A stretch of DNA of 64,000 nt from Paenibacillus oryzisoli (GCF_001653565.1 NZ_LYPB01000091.1:74518-138517), one strand, 5' to 3'; positions 18,747 to 27,914 are shown, counted from the stretch's first letter. Translations and numbers: made by a program. Notes: generated by a model from the sequence alone, not told the origin.

Positions 18747-19868
18747 CTATTTTGTCATTTGACTTTGATTCGCATTTTTATAAACATCTTCTCGCAGATG
18801 AAATCCATCCGCAATAATGGTGGCATCCATATTCGACTGATCGACGGCAATGGGTTCGAGCAAAATGGACGGTACGTCAATTTTCTTATTGTTTACTTTT
18901 TTATCCGCATGGACATTTTCACCCTTCGCCATCTTCACAGCAAGCTCAGCCGCAGTCTCGGCAAGCTTCTTAATAGGCTTATATACGGTCATTGTTTGCG
19001 TCCCCTCGACGATTCGCTGCACAGCTGCAAGCTCAGCATCTTGTCCCGAAACGGGGATGCGACCGGCCATCTTCTGAGCCAATAAGGCTTGAATCACGCC
19101 GCCAGCTGTAGCGTCATTTGCAGCAACTACTGCATCTACTTTATTCTGATTGGCAATCAACGCCTGCTCCATGTTGGCCAGGGCATTCGCAGGCTTCCAC
19201 TCCTTCGTGGCTTGATCAAATACAATATTAATGTCACCTTTCTCAACGAGAGGTTTCAGAATGTTCATTTGGCCTTTCTTGAACATATGCGCATTATTGT
19301 CCGTATCCGCGCCTTCAATTAAGACATAATTCCCCTTCGGTGCCTTCTTTACGATCGCTTTTGCTTGCAATTCACCAGCTTTCTCATTGTCGAAAGAGAC
19401 GTAGAGATCAACATCAGCCCCAACAATCAAACGATCGTATGAAATGACCTTAATGCCTGATTTGTGCGCTTTTTCCACAATTGCTGCGGATATCTCCGCA
19501 TTATGCGGCACGACAACCAACACATCTACGCCACGCGAAATCAAGCTCTCCGCTTGTGCAAGCTGCAAAGCATCATCGCCGTTCGCAGCTTGAACCTCAA
19601 TACGCGCACCGAGCTTTTCAACCGCAGCCTTAAACAAATCACGGTCTTTCTGCCACCTTTCTTCCAGCAAGGTATCGATCGATAAACCAACCACTACTTT
19701 GCGTTCGGATTGTACAATCCGATGGGGGCTTGGCTTACTATCGATTTGTTGGCTAGCATGATCTGTTGGCCGACTACTCGTTCCAATGAACGAGCAAGCA
19801 GATAGCATGAAGGCAATAATCATAGGGATGCCGAGCACGCCACTCCTGATTCTGACTGGTTTCAGCAC
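18747..19868 (-). CDS. xylF: D-xylose-type sugar-binding lipoprotein (XylF-like)
   Basis: 373 aa, second sugar-binding protein of the locus. GTG 19868 has AGGAGG five bases upstream. Lipobox LSAC, then a Ser/Pro-rich linker and a type I binding fold with LSIDTLLEERWQKD, VISYDRLIVGADVD, EGADTDNNAHMF and SGQDAELAAVQ, closer to XylF than to ChvE. It lies between the YesN regulator and chvE with its own translation signal. It may deliver pentoses to the same MmsAB importer or serve as a co-sensor for the kinase upstream; sequence alone does not decide. Confidence 0.82.
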   Translation of the reverse strand: MLKPVRIRSGVLGIPMIIAFMLSACSFIGTSSRPTDHASQQIDSKPSPHRIVQSERKVVVGLSIDTLLEERWQKDRDLFKAAVEKLGARIEVQAANGDDALQLAQAESLISRGVDVLVVVPHNAEISAAIVEKAHKSGIKVISYDRLIVGADVDLYVSFDNEKAGELQAKAIVKKAPKGNYVLIEGADTDNNAHMFKKGQMNILKPLVEKGDINIVFDQATKEWKPANALANMEQALIANQNKVDAVVAANDATAGGVIQALLAQKMAGRIPVSGQDAELAAVQRIVEGTQTMTVYKPIKKLAETAAELAVKMAKGENVHADKKVNNKKIDVPSILLEPIAVDQSNMDATIIADGFHLREDVYKNANQSQMTK

Positions 19869-19918
19869 AAACCCCTCCTAATCGTTATCATCCTAATAAT
19901 GAATCCATACGTGTTAAC

Positions 19919-21499
19919 TCAACTGTGCTTCTTGTTCGTTGGTCGAATTAGCATTTTCCTATAATCCGTAGGTGAATGGCCAACCAACTTTTTAAAGACG
20001 CGGCTAAAATAATTCGGATCGTTATATCCCACTTCAAATGTAATTTCCTTAAGACTTTTATCTGTTTCTTGCATCAATTGCTTGGCCATTTCAATTCGAT
20101 ATTGGGTGAGGAAGTCAATATAATTCATTCCGAAATGCTCTTTGAACAGTTTACTAACATAGAAAGGATTTCGATCAACCGTAGCAGCAATCCGCTCCAA
20201 AGATAAGTCCTCATGCGCATGCGCCTGGATATATAGCTTCATCGTTTGGAGTAAATCCGTTTCAACAACGTCTCCAACCTGAACTAAATGATGAATCAAC
20301 ATGCGGGCTTCCGCTTTCAGTTGCATATAACTTGTCGTTGAATATGGAAAATACGGCGTACAAACTTCCATCCCCATATCCTGCAACATGCGGGTCACAA
20401 CAATCAACACTTCAAAAATTCGCTGCTGCGACAGCCCAACGCCTTGCCCACTCCCTTCGAACACATCAATCATTCTGGCAATCTGATCTCCAGCCCCATC
20501 TAGATTTCCCCGTCTGATCTCTTCCAGAACGATCTTCTCCATCTCAAGATTACGAACACCAATAGCCTGAATCTCATCCTGTGTCAAATTCTCATACAAA
20601 CAGTAACGAGCAAGCAGCGATTGATCCATCGAAGCCAATAAAGCTTCCTGATACGATTTCCGCATGTCCCGCACGTCTTTACGTACACCGCCAATGCCTA
20701 TAAACAGACGAAATCCATGCTTCCCGTCCAAAGCTTGGATCCATTTTTTTGCAACACCTATGGCTTGTGCACGATAGGAGAACTCACCATCCAGAAAAAT
20801 AATGGCAGGCACCTGATTGCCTGACATTTTCCCTAACCAAATCGGGTTGGACATACCCCGTGACAGCTCATTTATTTGCATGTAAACATCATCCAAATGA
20901 CGCAACTGACCTTCTTCTGCCGAAGCAGAACTAGGTGAGAACTGCAAGGTCATTACGAAGCCGTCTCGCCCTGTCGGAAAGCCAACTAAATCGATCATTC
21001 CAGGCAGTGGCGTCGATTGTACATAATCAAATAGCAACTGCTCTACAATATCCGCCTCTACGAGAGGTGTCATTTTCTGCAGCCGCTCTCGTTCTAAGCT
21101 TCTGGTCACCAACTCTTGTTGCAGCATTAGTATCTCATTCGCTACCCGTCCAATCGTCTCGAGCACGACAGAAATCCGACTTGGTTTCAGCATATAATCA
21201 TAAACGCCTAACTTAATGGCTTGCTGCGCGAATTCAAATGTGTCAAATGCAGTTACGACTATAAACTTAACTGTTGGATTAGACTCCCTAATCTTCTCTA
21301 TCGCTTGAAGTCCATTAATACCTGGCATCTTAATATCCATCGTGATCAGATCTGGTTGTAAACGTTCAGCTGCTTCAATGGCCTCCCTGCCATTCGCCGC
21401 TTGGCCTACGACCTCTACGTCTGGCGAACCTTCTTCGATAATCCTTTGCAATGCAATCCGCTCAATGTGTTCATCATCTACGATTAGCATACGAATCAT
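19919..21499 (-). CDS. YesN-type response regulator (REC plus AraC HTH)
   Basis: 526 aa from ATG 21499, which overlaps the kinase stop (ATGA) and has AAGGGGG eight bases upstream. Receiver domain (about 1-120) with D8/D9, phospho-acceptor D55 and K105; a long central region (about 140-410); C-terminal AraC-type DNA-binding domain (about 425-526) with the two helix-turn-helices around DRNPFYVSKLFKEHFG and VGYNDPNYFSRVFKK. Such regulators pair with YesM kinases to switch on sugar uptake genes; the likely targets are xylF and chvE-mmsAB immediately downstream. Confidence 0.92.
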   Translation of the reverse strand: MIRMLIVDDEHIERIALQRIIEEGSPDVEVVGQAANGREAIEAAERLQPDLITMDIKMPGINGLQAIEKIRESNPTVKFIVVTAFDTFEFAQQAIKLGVYDYMLKPSRISVVLETIGRVANEILMLQQELVTRSLERERLQKMTPLVEADIVEQLLFDYVQSTPLPGMIDLVGFPTGRDGFVMTLQFSPSSASAEEGQLRHLDDVYMQINELSRGMSNPIWLGKMSGNQVPAIIFLDGEFSYRAQAIGVAKKWIQALDGKHGFRLFIGIGGVRKDVRDMRKSYQEALLASMDQSLLARYCLYENLTQDEIQAIGVRNLEMEKIVLEEIRRGNLDGAGDQIARMIDVFEGSGQGVGLSQQRIFEVLIVVTRMLQDMGMEVCTPYFPYSTTSYMQLKAEARMLIHHLVQVGDVVETDLLQTMKLYIQAHAHEDLSLERIAATVDRNPFYVSKLFKEHFGMNYIDFLTQYRIEMAKQLMQETDKSLKEITFEVGYNDPNYFSRVFKKLVGHSPTDYRKMLIRPTNKKHS

Positions 21500-22914
21500 A
21501 TAGCTTGCCCCCTTGGCAACTTCAATGTAATACAAGTACCAGCTCCTGGATGGGATTCGATCTCTATAACCTCTTCAACCCCATAAAACAGCTGTAAGCG
21601 ATGAATCACATTCCAAATTCCTAATCCTGTTGAATGCCCTTTATAAACCGAATTCTCGGTATGAGATAAAAGTTTATGCAATTGCTCCCCATCCATGCCC
21701 TGCCCTGTGTCTTGTACCTGAACAAGGATGTGTCTCTCTTCCTGCTTGACTCGAATCGTGAGCGTCCCGCCCTCTTCAGCAGGTTCAATAGCATAAATAA
21801 ACGCGTTCTCTGCAAGCGGTTGCAATACAAGAATAGGAAGCTCGATCCCTAGTAGAGACTCATCAATTTCACGGATGACATGCAAACGATCGCCGAAACG
21901 AGCTTTCTGTATCGTTAAATACTCCTCCAGCACCTCGAGCTCATCCTTTAAGGATACACGGCTATCCAACTTACGGAGATTATATCTAAGCATACCAGCG
22001 ACAGAGCTAATTAATTCGCTTGTTTTATCCGCTCCAGCCAAATAAGCTTCCTTCGACAACATATTTAACGTATTAAAAAGAAAATGTGGATTGATCTGAC
22101 TCTGTAAACTCTTCAACTCACTTTCCTTTAGCATGAGCTTATGTCGATGCAGATCGTATTCCAATTGGGCTTTACTTTGAATATCATCGATAAAATGACC
22201 GATCTTCAGACGCATGCTTTCCAACGTTATAGCTAGAAAGGATATTTCATCGTTATTTCCCAAATCTATGGGATTCTTGAAATTCCCTCGTGACAACTCG
22301 CGTGCAGACAGCGTTAGTTTCAGCAATGGCTGTGTCACACTGTCAACAAATCGATAGGAAAACAGCAATAATAGCAAAGAAACGAGTGCTAAGGTCCAGA
22401 GTCCCATGTTCTTTATATTTTCACTTCGTTTAATAATCTTTCTATAAAAGGCATCGTAGGTGTTTTGTTCACCGCTAATTAAGGTGAGGGTCGCTTCTGA
22501 AATGTATTTGGATATATTGGATGCCTCGTCAAATTGTTTGGCTGCGTTTTCTTCATCATTATCCTTTTGAAAACGAACAGCCAAATCCATCGCTTCTGCT
22601 TGACTTTCCAGCATGTTCTGCAAATTGTTGAGGAGCATCGTGTTGCTCGTATTTCGCAACCAACTCATCTCTGTCTTCGTTCGAAGTAAAGAGCTGATAT
22701 CCGAAAGATACTGATTCATGCTTTCTAATGTGGGTGACATCCGATATTTATTCAATGTGGTTAAGGATTGCTGGCTTAATTGCGAGGCTTGATTCATTTG
22801 CATATAGCGCTGTAGGATCTCATTATACTTTTCAACGGTCCGCTGATTATAGATGCTCATGGAGAGCCAAATAATAGCCATAATGACCCAAATCAAAATA
22901 GATAACATCATCAT
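21496..22914 (-). CDS. YesM-type sensor histidine kinase
   Basis: About 472 aa: N-terminal membrane helix, an extracytoplasmic helical domain (about 28-165), second helix (about 172-190), HAMP (about 192-245), a histidine-kinase region with the phospho-acceptor His in QSQINPHFLFNTLN, and an ATPase domain with the N box (AENAF) and G boxes (DTGQGM, STGLGIWN). Start is uncertain: ATG 22914 has no ribosome site, whereas a CTG at 22935 has GAGGAG eight bases upstream, overlaps the previous stop as CTGA and adds a basic leader (KTIRSK) before the helix. It forms an operon with the binding-protein-like gene before and the regulator after. Confidence 0.9.
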   Translation of the reverse strand: MMMLSILIWVIMAIIWLSMSIYNQRTVEKYNEILQRYMQMNQASQLSQQSLTTLNKYRMSPTLESMNQYLSDISSLLRTKTEMSWLRNTSNTMLLNNLQNMLESQAEAMDLAVRFQKDNDEENAAKQFDEASNISKYISEATLTLISGEQNTYDAFYRKIIKRSENIKNMGLWTLALVSLLLLLFSYRFVDSVTQPLLKLTLSARELSRGNFKNPIDLGNNDEISFLAITLESMRLKIGHFIDDIQSKAQLEYDLHRHKLMLKESELKSLQSQINPHFLFNTLNMLSKEAYLAGADKTSELISSVAGMLRYNLRKLDSRVSLKDELEVLEEYLTIQKARFGDRLHVIREIDESLLGIELPILVLQPLAENAFIYAIEPAEEGGTLTIRVKQEERHILVQVQDTGQGMDGEQLHKLLSHTENSVYKGHSTGLGIWNVIHRLQLFYGVEEVIEIESHPGAGTCITLKLPRGQAI

Positions 22915-22931
22915 TTTACTTCGAATGGTTT

Positions 22932-23915
22932 TCAGGGCGCTTTCTCCTCTTCTCCCGCTGAAGTCACAATACTAATAGGCGTGAAGTAGCTGTTCTCGAG
23001 CGGCAGCTGTGCCGCATCTAACCAACGTTTCATTAAGTTAACACTTAGAATTCCCATGTCTTCATAATGTTGCGAGAGTCCTGCTTTCACCTGCCCATTC
23101 TTAATAAGCATCATCGTTTGCGGAGAATCATCGAATTGGAAAATCGGATATTCTTTGGTTCGTGAACGCGCATGTACAGCTTGAACGATACTCTCGCCAG
23201 CTTCTGAGGTTAAACCGACAAAAGCTGTCACATTCGGATTGTGATTCAAAATATCATTCGTTTGCATCTTCGGATGCGACATTTCAGGATCATTAGCTGC
23301 AATTACAACCCTTAACCCCTCGTATTTCCGAAAAATTTCCGTCAGACCTTTTAATCTCAGATCATCCGTTGAGGGAGAAGAAAGGTTTTTAATAACACCG
23401 ACTACACCTTTGCCATTCAACTGGGTCGCAATATACTCCCCCATAATAATCCCTTCTTGATAATGATCGGAACCAATATAAGACTTGCGCAAGCTGCTAG
23501 GAGCATCAGAATTGATGGTTATTATAGGTATACCTTTCTCTGTCGCCTTCTTTACCATGAGATCAAAATCCGGGTGATCTACACCTTCTACAACGATTCC
23601 ACTCGCTTTGGAAGCGATTGCAATATCAATCTGCTTGATTAACCCTTCCAAGTTCGAACGGTATACCCCCCAGAAATCAATTTGAATCTGATGTTCCTCT
23701 GCTGCCTCGCGAGCCCCTTTCTGAATGGCATTCATCATGAAGCTGCCTTGTTCTTGCGAGATAATCACAATGCGTTCAATATGTTCATTCAGCATAGGCT
23801 CGCCCGCCGTAGACATACTCAAATCGCTTTGATAAATCTTGAGCATATAGTACAAAGAAAATGACAACGCAACAAAACTGCTGGCAATAATCGCAATCCC
23901 AATCAATTTCTTCAT
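22932..23915 (-). CDS. membrane-anchored sugar-binding-protein-like sensor partner
   Basis: 327 aa from ATG 23915 (GGGTGA upstream; the frame extends to 23939). One N-terminal membrane helix without a lipobox anchors a type I periplasmic-binding domain (IVIISQEQGSF, VVEGVDHPDFD, TINSDAPSS, YIGSDHYQEG, FDDSPQTM). It is the first gene of a three-gene unit with a YesM kinase and YesN regulator. In Clostridium beijerinckii a comparable protein, XylFII, binds xylose outside the cell and activates the LytS kinase; the same role is inferred here. A transport role is unlikely because it has no dedicated permease. Confidence 0.8.
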   Translation of the reverse strand: MKKLIGIAIIASSFVALSFSLYYMLKIYQSDLSMSTAGEPMLNEHIERIVIISQEQGSFMMNAIQKGAREAAEEHQIQIDFWGVYRSNLEGLIKQIDIAIASKASGIVVEGVDHPDFDLMVKKATEKGIPIITINSDAPSSLRKSYIGSDHYQEGIIMGEYIATQLNGKGVVGVIKNLSSPSTDDLRLKGLTEIFRKYEGLRVVIAANDPEMSHPKMQTNDILNHNPNVTAFVGLTSEAGESIVQAVHARSRTKEYPIFQFDDSPQTMMLIKNGQVKAGLSQHYEDMGILSVNLMKRWLDAAQLPLENSYFTPISIVTSAGEEEKAP

Positions 23916-23992
23916 ACGTTCACCCACAAACTCTTCCAATTTCCAGTAATTTTATCATGATTTCGGATATTCGAATAGAATCAAAATAAAAT

Positions 23993-24014
23993 CCAGCAAC
24001 AATTATGTTGCTGG
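23993..24014 (-). terminator. terminator overlapping the end of the AraC-fusion gene
   Basis: CCAGCAAC (23993-24000) and GTTGCTGG (24007-24014) form an 8-bp stem with a 6-base loop. On the minus strand it is followed by ATTTTATTTTG. The stem includes the stop codon of the gene at 24003. Confidence 0.85.
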
Positions 24015-25643
24015 AAGTAGAATTTGTGCAATCTGCTGCAAAAGGCGCTCATGATTGAAGGCCGTATGTTCATTCCAAGGTGCCTCCCAACCCGCATATC
24101 CAGGGGTAAAATGAACCCTCTCCTTCTTTACTGCTGATAGATTTCGCCACTCCCCCTGTTTAGCAAGATCTGCCCACGTCGCTTGGGAAATGGGATCCTT
24201 GCAAATATTCAGAATTAATTGATCAGCCTCAAATTCCGCTAATTCCAGCACTTTCACGGACTTCGTCCACTGAAATTGATCCAACTGAATCGCTGGGCTT
24301 ACTCCCAGATCATCATACAGCACCGTTCCAGCAAGCCGTCCCCACACGAGTATTTCGTTGTGATGAACCGTGATGACTAACACTTTATCCTCTTGAATCG
24401 TTAGCTTAACGTTCTCTCTTAATTCTGCAGCCCTCAGGTCGTAGCTGTGCAGCCATTTCACTGCCTCTTTCGATTTACCTAGGAAATTGCCAATGTGGTT
24501 CAAATGATCCCGCCAGTTACGATCCCATGGTAAAAATAAAGTCGGAGCAGTTTCTGTAAGTTTCACTTGCTCATCTTTAGGAATCCAGGCGTCAATGCCT
24601 ATAATGCAATCAGGTGCTGACTGCCGCAAAGCCGTTAAATTGAAATCATAATGATGACTCAACGGAACCGTTACATCATAAGCATATTTATTTCGATAAA
24701 AATCAGTCCAATAATGATCCATCGGCGCGGCATATGGAATTATTTGAAGTGCCAGTAATTGTCCAATATTTACCCAACTGTACGCGGCGACTTTCATCTT
24801 CGTATTTTTCAAATACACCGCTGGTGCCATACCCATATGTTTCTTAAAATTAGTGCTGAAATAAATCTCATTCTTATACCCTACTTGAAAAGCGATATCG
24901 CGAATGGAGGCATTCGGGAGCTCACGCATGAGTTCCTTCGCTTTACTTAACCGTAATTCAGTAACGTATTCAATAACGCCTTTACCAAATTTTTCTTTAA
25001 ATAATCGCATAAAATGAAACCGGCTTAAACCAGCTCTTGCTGCCAAAGCTTCGATCGTAATTTCTTCCGTGTAGTCCCGTTCTAACATGAACTTCGCGTA
25101 TTCCAACGCAATTGAGGTTTTGTGTTCTTCATTTTGCAAAACCAGACTAAGCAGCTCATAGAAGCCCGCTTCTGCCCGGAAACGATCTGCGATGGTACCT
25201 TGCTCCCAATGAGTCACAATCATTCTGACGAGTGGAATGACCGTAGATACGGGAAGATGAATCGCTTCGCCTTCTCCTGGGAACGTGTTGACAGATTGGA
25301 TACTCGGCTCAGCGGCATTCTTATGCGCTATAGCTGCTGCTTGAAACCGAAGTACATAAACCCCATGATCTTCGTCTTTAGGCAGACCTACTTCAATAAG
25401 TTGTCCTGGCTTACAAATGAACACGGTGCCTACTCGCAATGCGAAGTATTGACCATTGATGACCAAACGGCCTTCCGTCGTATCCGAGATGACTAGCATA
25501 AGTGAGTCTGCCTTAATAAAATCTCGTTCAACTGGCCATTGCAAATCCTTTATCACAATTCGTTCAATGTTCGTCAACTTGTACCACAAAGTGTTATAGG
25601 GATGCTCGTCTTCTACTTCTGAAGGAGTGATCTCTTCGTTCAT
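24003..25643 (-). CDS. AraC regulator fused to a siderophore-binding-like domain (Btr-like)
   Basis: 546 aa: N-terminal cupin-like region (about 20-130), AraC-type HTH domain (about 165-265) with ARAGLSRFHFMRLFKEKFG and VGYKNEIYFSTNFKKH, then a C-terminal type III periplasmic-binding-like domain (about 285-545) related to iron-siderophore receptors. B. subtilis Btr has this layout and activates a siderophore uptake operon when it binds the ferric siderophore inside the cell. It lies after a Fur-boxed siderophore-binding lipoprotein gene, which it probably controls. GGGAG precedes the ATG at nine bases. Confidence 0.87.
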   Translation of the reverse strand: MNEEITPSEVEDEHPYNTLWYKLTNIERIVIKDLQWPVERDFIKADSLMLVISDTTEGRLVINGQYFALRVGTVFICKPGQLIEVGLPKDEDHGVYVLRFQAAAIAHKNAAEPSIQSVNTFPGEGEAIHLPVSTVIPLVRMIVTHWEQGTIADRFRAEAGFYELLSLVLQNEEHKTSIALEYAKFMLERDYTEEITIEALAARAGLSRFHFMRLFKEKFGKGVIEYVTELRLSKAKELMRELPNASIRDIAFQVGYKNEIYFSTNFKKHMGMAPAVYLKNTKMKVAAYSWVNIGQLLALQIIPYAAPMDHYWTDFYRNKYAYDVTVPLSHHYDFNLTALRQSAPDCIIGIDAWIPKDEQVKLTETAPTLFLPWDRNWRDHLNHIGNFLGKSKEAVKWLHSYDLRAAELRENVKLTIQEDKVLVITVHHNEILVWGRLAGTVLYDDLGVSPAIQLDQFQWTKSVKVLELAEFEADQLILNICKDPISQATWADLAKQGEWRNLSAVKKERVHFTPGYAGWEAPWNEHTAFNHERLLQQIAQILLPAT

Positions 25644-25682
25644 CTATGCTCGCTCCCTGTTTATCGAATTAAACGCGTAAAA

Positions 25683-25701
25683 GACGAGGGAATCCCCCGT
25701 C
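25683..25701 (-). terminator. terminator after the siderophore-binding protein gene
   Basis: On the minus strand GACGGGG and CCTCGTC pair (one G-U) around a 5-base loop, followed directly by TTTTACG. It lies 10 bases after the stop of the lipoprotein gene, so the AraC-fusion gene may need its own promoter or read-through. Confidence 0.75.
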
Positions 25702-25711
25702 ATTACAAGGT

Positions 25712-26683
25712 TTATTTGATTAGCTTACTTAGAACATCATCAATAATTAATTGATTGGCGATCACATTTTGATTGAACCAGTGACCCGAATCCACTTCAT
25801 ACACATGACCTTGCTTTACCGCGGGCAATTGCTGCCACAATGGGTTATCCAAGGGAGGTTTCGCACGACCTTTGCCAGATAGCACGAAAATGTAATCAAC
25901 ATCATCGAGCTGCGCCAGCGTTTCCAAGGCATATGTATCATAGTCTCCCTTTAGCATTTTCGGCTGTTTAAATCCAAAGCCTTGGTACAGTAACTTTCCG
26001 CTATAGAAATTCGCACCGAATAATTTAAATCCTTTTTCATTGGCGGATTGGAATAATACGGCCGATTTATCCCCAACAGCTGTGCGAATCTTATCTTTAG
26101 AAGCCGCTAACTTCTCATCATATTTCTTAATTGCCTGCTCAGCTTCCTTGACTTTACCCAGCACTTCGCCTAGTTTGGCAACATTTCCGCGCCAGTCATT
26201 CTCGTCATTAGATAAGACGTAAGTAGGAGCAATTTTGGAGAAATCCTCATAAGTCCCATTCTTCATGTAGGTTGGTGCTGCTAGAATAATGAGATCTGGA
26301 TTATGACTTAACGTCTGCTCAGGTTTAAGTCCACCTGCCATGTCCAATACAGGAACCTCGCTTAATACATTTTGCAAATACTGCTGAGGTTCGCCAGCTG
26401 CGGACCATTGTGCGACAGGCTTAATGCCGATTGCGGTTAGTCCATCTTCGAGGAAAGGAGCAATGACACGTTTAACCTCACCAGGAATTTTCACTTCATG
26501 ACCCATAGCATCCTTCAGGATACGTTCTTGCGGTGCTTTTGCTGCAGCTGTCTCTGCGGCTTGTGTTGTACTTGCAGGCGATGCTGCACTTTTCGTATCC
26601 GTACCAGCTCCACAACCGGCTAGGAATAATGAAGACACGAGTAAAACTGCTGCGAAACTAACTAATTTTCTTGCTTGAATCAT
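25712..26683 (-). CDS. iron-siderophore-binding lipoprotein (ABC importer, FeuA/FhuD type)
   Basis: 323 aa from ATG 26683, eight bases after AGGGGG. Lipobox LAGC at about residue 24, an Ala/Thr-rich linker, then a type III binding fold with the family-typical opening KDAMGHEVKIPGEVKRVI, NPDLIIL and a C-terminal NPLWQQLPAVKQGHVYEVD. It captures a ferric siderophore outside the cell. A clear sigma-A promoter with a Fur box sits just upstream. No FecCD permease or ATPase is encoded in the window, so it must use a transporter encoded elsewhere. Confidence 0.9.
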   Translation of the reverse strand: MIQARKLVSFAAVLLVSSLFLAGCGAGTDTKSAASPASTTQAAETAAAKAPQERILKDAMGHEVKIPGEVKRVIAPFLEDGLTAIGIKPVAQWSAAGEPQQYLQNVLSEVPVLDMAGGLKPEQTLSHNPDLIILAAPTYMKNGTYEDFSKIAPTYVLSNDENDWRGNVAKLGEVLGKVKEAEQAIKKYDEKLAASKDKIRTAVGDKSAVLFQSANEKGFKLFGANFYSGKLLYQGFGFKQPKMLKGDYDTYALETLAQLDDVDYIFVLSGKGRAKPPLDNPLWQQLPAVKQGHVYEVDSGHWFNQNVIANQLIIDDVLSKLIK

Positions 26684-26705
26684 AATAAATCCCCCTAGAT
26701 GATAC

Positions 26706-26720
26706 TGATAATCATTATCG
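26706..26720. promoter_or_regulatory. Fur box
   Basis: TGATAATCATTATCG matches the 7-1-7 Fur motif (TGATAAT-N-ATTATCA) at 14 of 14 arm positions but the last. It lies just downstream of the -10 box of the siderophore-binding gene, where Fur-iron would block transcription in iron-rich cells. Confidence 0.88.
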
Positions 26721-26729
26721 ATATCTAGG

Positions 26730-26758
26730 AGTATATAGGACAATGCGTCATTTGTGAA
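26730..26758 (-). promoter_or_regulatory. sigma-A promoter of the siderophore-binding gene
   Basis: Minus strand -35 TTCACA (26753-26758), 17-base spacer, -10 TATACT (26730-26735). The Fur box begins about ten bases downstream, near the expected transcription start. Confidence 0.75.
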
Positions 26759-26811
26759 TACGTAAAAATGCTGACTTTTTTTCTTTCAACCGCACGATTG
26801 CATAGTTTGGA

Positions 26812-26855
26812 GAATTCAACAAGCCCAATACGGTATGCGCATTGAGCTTGAATTC
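26812..26855 (-). terminator. inverted repeat after the distal murR gene
   Basis: GAATTCAACAAGCCCAAT (26812-26829) and ATTGAGCTTGAATTC (26841-26855) form an imperfect stem with an 11-base loop, two bases after the distal murR-like stop codon. There is no good T-run on either side, so termination is possible but not certain. Confidence 0.45.
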
Positions 26856-26856
26856 A

Positions 26857-27798
26857 CTATTTTCTTAAAGACGTGTGCTGCTTCACAAAATTAACGCCAA
26901 TACGCACTTCATCCAGCTGTTTAATGGATTCATCGTATTGACTAGTTAGAACGCACATAAACAAAATATCAATGAGATGAAGCTGTGCGAGACGCGAAGA
27001 AGTGGCTGCGCTTCGAAAAACCTCTTCCTGTTTGGCAGACACGTATAAACGAATATCGGCAATCTCACTGATTGGAGACAATCCGTAGCTCGTCAGACTT
27101 ATAGTCTTTGCGCCTTTCTCTTTGGCTAACTCTAGCATTTTCCCCACTTCGTAGGTCTCGCCCGAGAAAGATATACCAACGACTACATCATCTATGGATG
27201 ACTTCGATACTAACATGGCCGAGGTATGAAAGTCCGTATGTGCCGTCGTGAATCGGTTAATACGAACGAATTTCAGCTGGGCATCTTGAGCGATGACTGC
27301 AGAAGCGCCGATACCGAAGAAATGGATGCTTTTCGCCTGCTGCAGAGCCAGAACCGCTTGGGCAAGAGCTTCATAATTTAGTATTTCAGCGGTTTCCTGT
27401 AACGCTCGAACGCTACTATTCGTCACTTTTTGAACAATAGCGTCCTGTGTCTCGTTGGGTTGTATATCCGAAAAGCTAGTTTCACTTACATTGCGTATAT
27501 CTCCGGCTACTCGAAGTTTTAATTCCTGAAACCCACTGAGTCCAGCTGATTTGCACAATCTAATGACGGCAGACGCGCTTGTTGAGCTTAGTTCCCCCAG
27601 CTCATTCGCTGTACAGCGGATAGCTTCATGAGGGTTTTCAATAATATATTGGGCAATCTTACGCTCAGAAAGCGGCAATTGCTCTGCAATTTCTTGAAGC
27701 ATAATTAGGCCGCCTGATAGCGACTTTGCAAGATGGTTATCCGAGATGGTTCCCACTCCCTTCGATGGTGGATTGACCTTAACTACGCCTTCAATCAT
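26857..27798 (-). CDS. murR: RpiR/MurR family regulator (distal copy)
   Basis: Up to 313 aa: N-terminal RpiR-type HTH (about 35-105, SERKIAQYI, TANELGELS, SASAVIRLCKSAG) and a C-terminal sugar-isomerase (SIS) domain (about 140-290, FFGIGASAVIAQDAQLK, GISFSGETYEV) that senses a sugar phosphate. It is a close paralogue of the regulator at 32220-33101. The first 20 or so residues have no counterpart there and the ATG at 27798 lacks a ribosome site, so the true start may be downstream. It lies after a strong hairpin following murQ. Likely a MurNAc-6-phosphate-responsive repressor. Confidence 0.85.
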   Translation of the reverse strand: MIEGVVKVNPPSKGVGTISDNHLAKSLSGGLIMLQEIAEQLPLSERKIAQYIIENPHEAIRCTANELGELSSTSASAVIRLCKSAGLSGFQELKLRVAGDIRNVSETSFSDIQPNETQDAIVQKVTNSSVRALQETAEILNYEALAQAVLALQQAKSIHFFGIGASAVIAQDAQLKFVRINRFTTAHTDFHTSAMLVSKSSIDDVVVGISFSGETYEVGKMLELAKEKGAKTISLTSYGLSPISEIADIRLYVSAKQEEVFRSAATSSRLAQLHLIDILFMCVLTSQYDESIKQLDEVRIGVNFVKQHTSLRK

Positions 27799-27876
27799 AC
27801 CATGAACGAAGCGTCTTTGGAAAAAACATACAATGGGAGCTGATCTTTAGAGAGATTGCCACTGCTTGGCGTACAC

Positions 27877-27902
27877 AAAGAGCTGCCAATTGGCAGCTCT
27901 TT
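27877..27902 (-). terminator. palindromic terminator after murQ
   Basis: A 26-bp perfect palindrome (arm AAAGAGCTGCCAA, centre AATT) lies 12 bases after the murQ stop. On the minus strand it ends GCTCTTTGTG. It separates murQ from the distal murR copy. Confidence 0.7.
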
Positions 27903-27914
27903 CCATGCAGTAAT

